The notes beneath the pieces are model-generated. The model had not been told where the DNA came from. It saw only the letters and a program-made list of their open reading frames with translations, and made no database searches. DNA of 64,000 nucleotides from Clostridia bacterium. Lineage in GTDB: Bacteria > Bacillota > Clostridia > Christensenellales > Aristaeellaceae. Positions 61,670 through 64,000 of this stretch are shown in pieces. Where the stretch lies: NCBI GenBank assembly GCA_017516765.1, contig JAFXBE010000039.1:1-64000 (forward strand), written 5' to 3'. A program made the translations under genes and the position numbers. Position 1 is the stretch's first letter; each line of letters starts with the position of its first letter.

Positions 61670-64000
61670 TTACTTGACGATGATGTTGCACAGACGGCCG
61701 GGAACAAAGATCACCTTGGCGATGGTCTTGTCGCCCACCAGCGCCTTTACTTCCTCCAGCGCGGGCAGGGTCTTCTCGGCATCCTCACGGGTCATGTCGG
61801 CGGCGATCATCAGGCGGGTGCGGACCTTACCGTTAATCTGCACGGCGATCTCCACTTCGGTGTCCTTGCACTTTTCCTCGTCGTAGGTGGGCCATGCTTC
61901 GTAGGCAATGGTGTTGTCATGACCCATCTGCTGCCAGATCTCCTCGCCCACATGGGGAGTGATGCAGCTCATCATCTTGATGAAGCCTTCCGCATACTCA
62001 CGGGGGCAGGTACCGTTCTTGTAGACTTCGTTGACAAAGGTCATCATCTGGGCGATGGCGGTGTTGAAGCCCAGGGTCTCAAAATCGGCGGTGATCTTCT
62101 TGACGCTCTGGTGGTAGATCTTGGTGAGCTTGCCATCGTTGGCATCGGTGATGTTGGCAGGAACGGTGAAGAAGTTGAACACGCGGTCGATAAACTTTCT
62201 GGCGCCTGCCACAGCGGTGGAGCTCCAGGGCTTGGAGACCTCCAGCGGGCCCATGAACATTTCGTAGAGGCGCAGGGTATCGGCGCCGTATTCACGGACG
62301 ATATCGCTGGGGTTGACCACATACTTGGGGAAGCGCTTGCCCATCTTGATGCCGTTTTCGCCCAGGATCATGCCCTGATGCACCAGCTTCTTGAAGGGCT
62401 CCTTTACGGGGGAGAGACCCTGATCGTAGAGGAAGCGGTTCCAGATACGGGAATAGATGAGGTGACCCACCGCATGCTCGGGGCCGCCCACGTACAGGTC
62501 TACGGGCATCCAGTGCTTGAGCAGCTCGGGATCGCAGAACACCTGATCGTTGCGGGGGTCGATATAGCGCATGTAGTACCAGGAAGAACCGGCGGAACCG
62601 GGCATGGTGGAGGTTTCGCGCAGACCCTTGATGCCGTTCTTGTTGTACTTCTTCCACTTTTCGGCGTTCTCCAGAGGCGCCTGACCGCCGCGGCCCTTGT
62701 AATCCTCCAGCACGGGCAGCACCAGAGGCAGCTCCTCGTCGGGCAGGAAGACGGTCTCGCCGCTTTCGGTATAGACGCAGGGAACGGGCTCGCCCCAGTA
62801 ACGCTGGCGGGCGAAGATCCACTCGCGGAAGTGGTAGTTGGTCTTGCGACGGGCAACGCCCATATTCTCCAGCTTAACGGTGATGGCTTCCTTGGCTTCC
62901 TCCACGGTAAGGCCGGTAAACTCTTCGGAGTTGATCAGCTTGTAGCCCTTGCCCAGATAATCCTGCTTTTCGAAGGCGCACTCGGAAACGTCCCGGCCTT
63001 CGATAACCTGCAGCATGGGAATGTTGTGGGCAATGGCGTATTCAAAGTCGCGCTGGTCGTGGCTGGGAACGGCCATAACCGCGCCGGTGCCGTAGTTGCC
63101 CAGCACGAAGTCGCCGATGAAGACGGGCACTTCCTTGCCGTTGACGGGGTTGATGGCGTACACGCCCTTGAGTGGGCAGCCGGTCTTGGTCTTGGTGGCG
63201 TCGGTACGGTCGATCTCGCTCTTGCTGGCGGCTGCCTTGATATAGGCTTCCACCTCTTCGCGGTTCTCCACCCGATCCAGCAGGGATGCGGTGATCTTGC
63301 CGTCGGGAGCCAGCACCATGAAGGTGATGCCGTAGATGGTCTCGATGCAGGTGGTGTAGATGGAGAACTGACCGCCGCCCACCAGCTGGAAGTCCACCTC
63401 AACACCGGTGGATTTGCCGATCCAGTTGCGCTGGATCTCCTTGGTGGATTCGGGCCACTCGATCTCGTCCAGACCCTCCAGCAGCTTCTCGGCAAAGGCG
63501 GGCTGGTCGATGACCCACTGCATCATCATGCGCTTTTCCACAGGGTAGCCGCCGCGCTCGGATTTGCCGTCGATCACTTCGTCGTTGGCAAGCACGGTGC
63601 CCAGGGCTTCGCACCAGTTGACGGGCATTTCGATGCGCTTGGCGTAGCCGGCTTCGTAGAGCTTCTTGAAGATCCACTGGGTCCACTTGTAGAACTCAGG
63701 GTCGGAGGTAGCGATCACCTTGGACCAGTCGTAGTCGAAGCCCAGCTCCCGCAGCTGTGCGGAGAAGGTTTCGATGTTCTTCTGGGTAAAGCCGTTGGGG
63801 TGGTTGCCGGTATCCACGGCGTACTGCTCGGCGGGCAGACCGAAAGAGTCGTAGCCCATGGGATGCAGCACGTTATAGCCCTGCATGCGCTTCATGCGGG
63901 ACATGATATCGGTGGCGGTGTAGCCCTCGGGGTGGCCTGCGTGCAGACCCACGCCGGAGGGATAGGGGAACATATCCAGCACGTAGTACTTGGGCTTGGA
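61670..64000 (-). CDS. leuS: Leucyl-tRNA synthetase (N-terminus cut by the window end)
   Basis: 777 codons are present before the window edge, where the frame is still open (SKPKYYVLDMFPYPSG...). The class I HIGH motif appears in GVGLHAGHPEGYTATD. The CP1 editing domain, the leucine-specific insert and the anticodon domain are all present. The KMSKS position reads KMGKR (GENGIKMGKRFPKYVVNPSD), a variant I recall from some Clostridia. It charges tRNA-Leu and edits norvaline and isoleucine. About the first 20-30 residues lie outside. Any T-box upstream would also be outside. Confidence 0.98.
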   Translation of the reverse strand, partial: SKPKYYVLDMFPYPSGVGLHAGHPEGYTATDIMSRMKRMQGYNVLHPMGYDSFGLPAEQYAVDTGNHPNGFTQKNIETFSAQLRELGFDYDWSKVIATSDPEFYKWTQWIFKKLYEAGYAKRIEMPVNWCEALGTVLANDEVIDGKSERGGYPVEKRMMMQWVIDQPAFAEKLLEGLDEIEWPESTKEIQRNWIGKSTGVEVDFQLVGGGQFSIYTTCIETIYGITFMVLAPDGKITASLLDRVENREEVEAYIKAAASKSEIDRTDATKTKTGCPLKGVYAINPVNGKEVPVFIGDFVLGNYGTGAVMAVPSHDQRDFEYAIAHNIPMLQVIEGRDVSECAFEKQDYLGKGYKLINSEEFTGLTVEEAKEAITVKLENMGVARRKTNYHFREWIFARQRYWGEPVPCVYTESGETVFLPDEELPLVLPVLEDYKGRGGQAPLENAEKWKKYNKNGIKGLRETSTMPGSAGSSWYYMRYIDPRNDQVFCDPELLKHWMPVDLYVGGPEHAVGHLIYSRIWNRFLYDQGLSPVKEPFKKLVHQGMILGENGIKMGKRFPKYVVNPSDIVREYGADTLRLYEMFMGPLEVSKPWSSTAVAGARKFIDRVFNFFTVPANITDANDGKLTKIYHQSVKKITADFETLGFNTAIAQMMTFVNEVYKNGTCPREYAEGFIKMMSCITPHVGEEIWQQMGHDNTIAYEAWPTYDEEKCKDTEVEIAVQINGKVRTRLMIAADMTREDAEKTLPALEEVKALVGDKTIAKVIFVPGRLCNIIVK

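Overview
The window is GC-rich, densely coded bacterial DNA. It suggests a spore-lineage Clostridia, most likely an Oscillospiraceae/Ruminococcaceae gut commensal. The reasons are a SPOCS/LysM (SipL-like) protein, strong GGAGG ribosome sites, LPXTG-type surface proteins, a cohesin/dockerin pair, a T-box, a Vor/Kor-type 2-oxoacid:ferredoxin oxidoreductase and many GNAT genes. The genus is an inference. No tRNA, rRNA or CRISPR was seen.

Layout. 1-9.2 kb: the 3' end of a repeat-rich surface protein (PPQTG anchor), a SipL-like protein, an XRE/membrane-protein pair, a VanW/SH3 protein, a GNAT, a flavoprotein/TetR operon and a GH43 glycosidase. 9.4-21.9 kb: one giant (about 4,130 aa) LPQTG adhesin built from Cna-B/pilin-type domains, with BspA-like leucine-rich repeats and an unexpected pair of DnaJ-type Cys motifs, behind a consensus promoter. 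22-27 kb: a TrpB2-type tryptophan synthase beta chain under a T-box with a UGG specifier, a small hypothetical, and a membrane-anchored transglutaminase-like protein with a small paralogue of its repeat domain in front. 27-34 kb: housekeeping genes rpsB-tsf-pyrH, a MATE exporter, argS and a SpoU methyltransferase. 34-37 kb: an Lsa-like ABC-F gene with an apparent attenuator leader, coupled to a double-GNAT gene. 37-43.6 kb: an extracytoplasmic cyclophilin, a GNAT, an ECF sigma/DUF4349 pair divergent from an LTA-synthase-like sulfatase, and another double GNAT. 43.6-48.9 kb: apgM, an amidase-like secreted protein, kduI, a membrane protein and a CE1-type esterase. 48.9-52.7 kb: a more AT-rich island with a cohesin-like protein, a dockerin-bearing amidase-like protein and a divergent XRE repressor with palindromic operators. 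53-56 kb: the four-gene 2-oxoacid:ferredoxin oxidoreductase operon. 56-64 kb: a phosphodiesterase family protein, an acyl-carrier-like protein lacking its serine, an alpha/beta hydrolase, an SDR, an ABC-2 pair and the bulk of leuS, cut by the window end.

Main themes: surface attachment and wall proteins, plant or host glycan use (GH43, KduI, CE1 esterase), and ferredoxin-linked amino-acid or 2-oxoacid fermentation. Many intergenic gaps just after stop codons hold members of a compound-palindrome repeat family. Many promoters carry an extended -10 of the form TGC-TATNAT.

Most promising second looks: the regulated cohesin/dockerin locus, the DnaJ-type Cys motifs inside the giant adhesin, the transglutaminase-like protein with its free-standing repeat domain, the ABC-F leader, and the intergenic repeat flanked by duplicated terminator hairpins.
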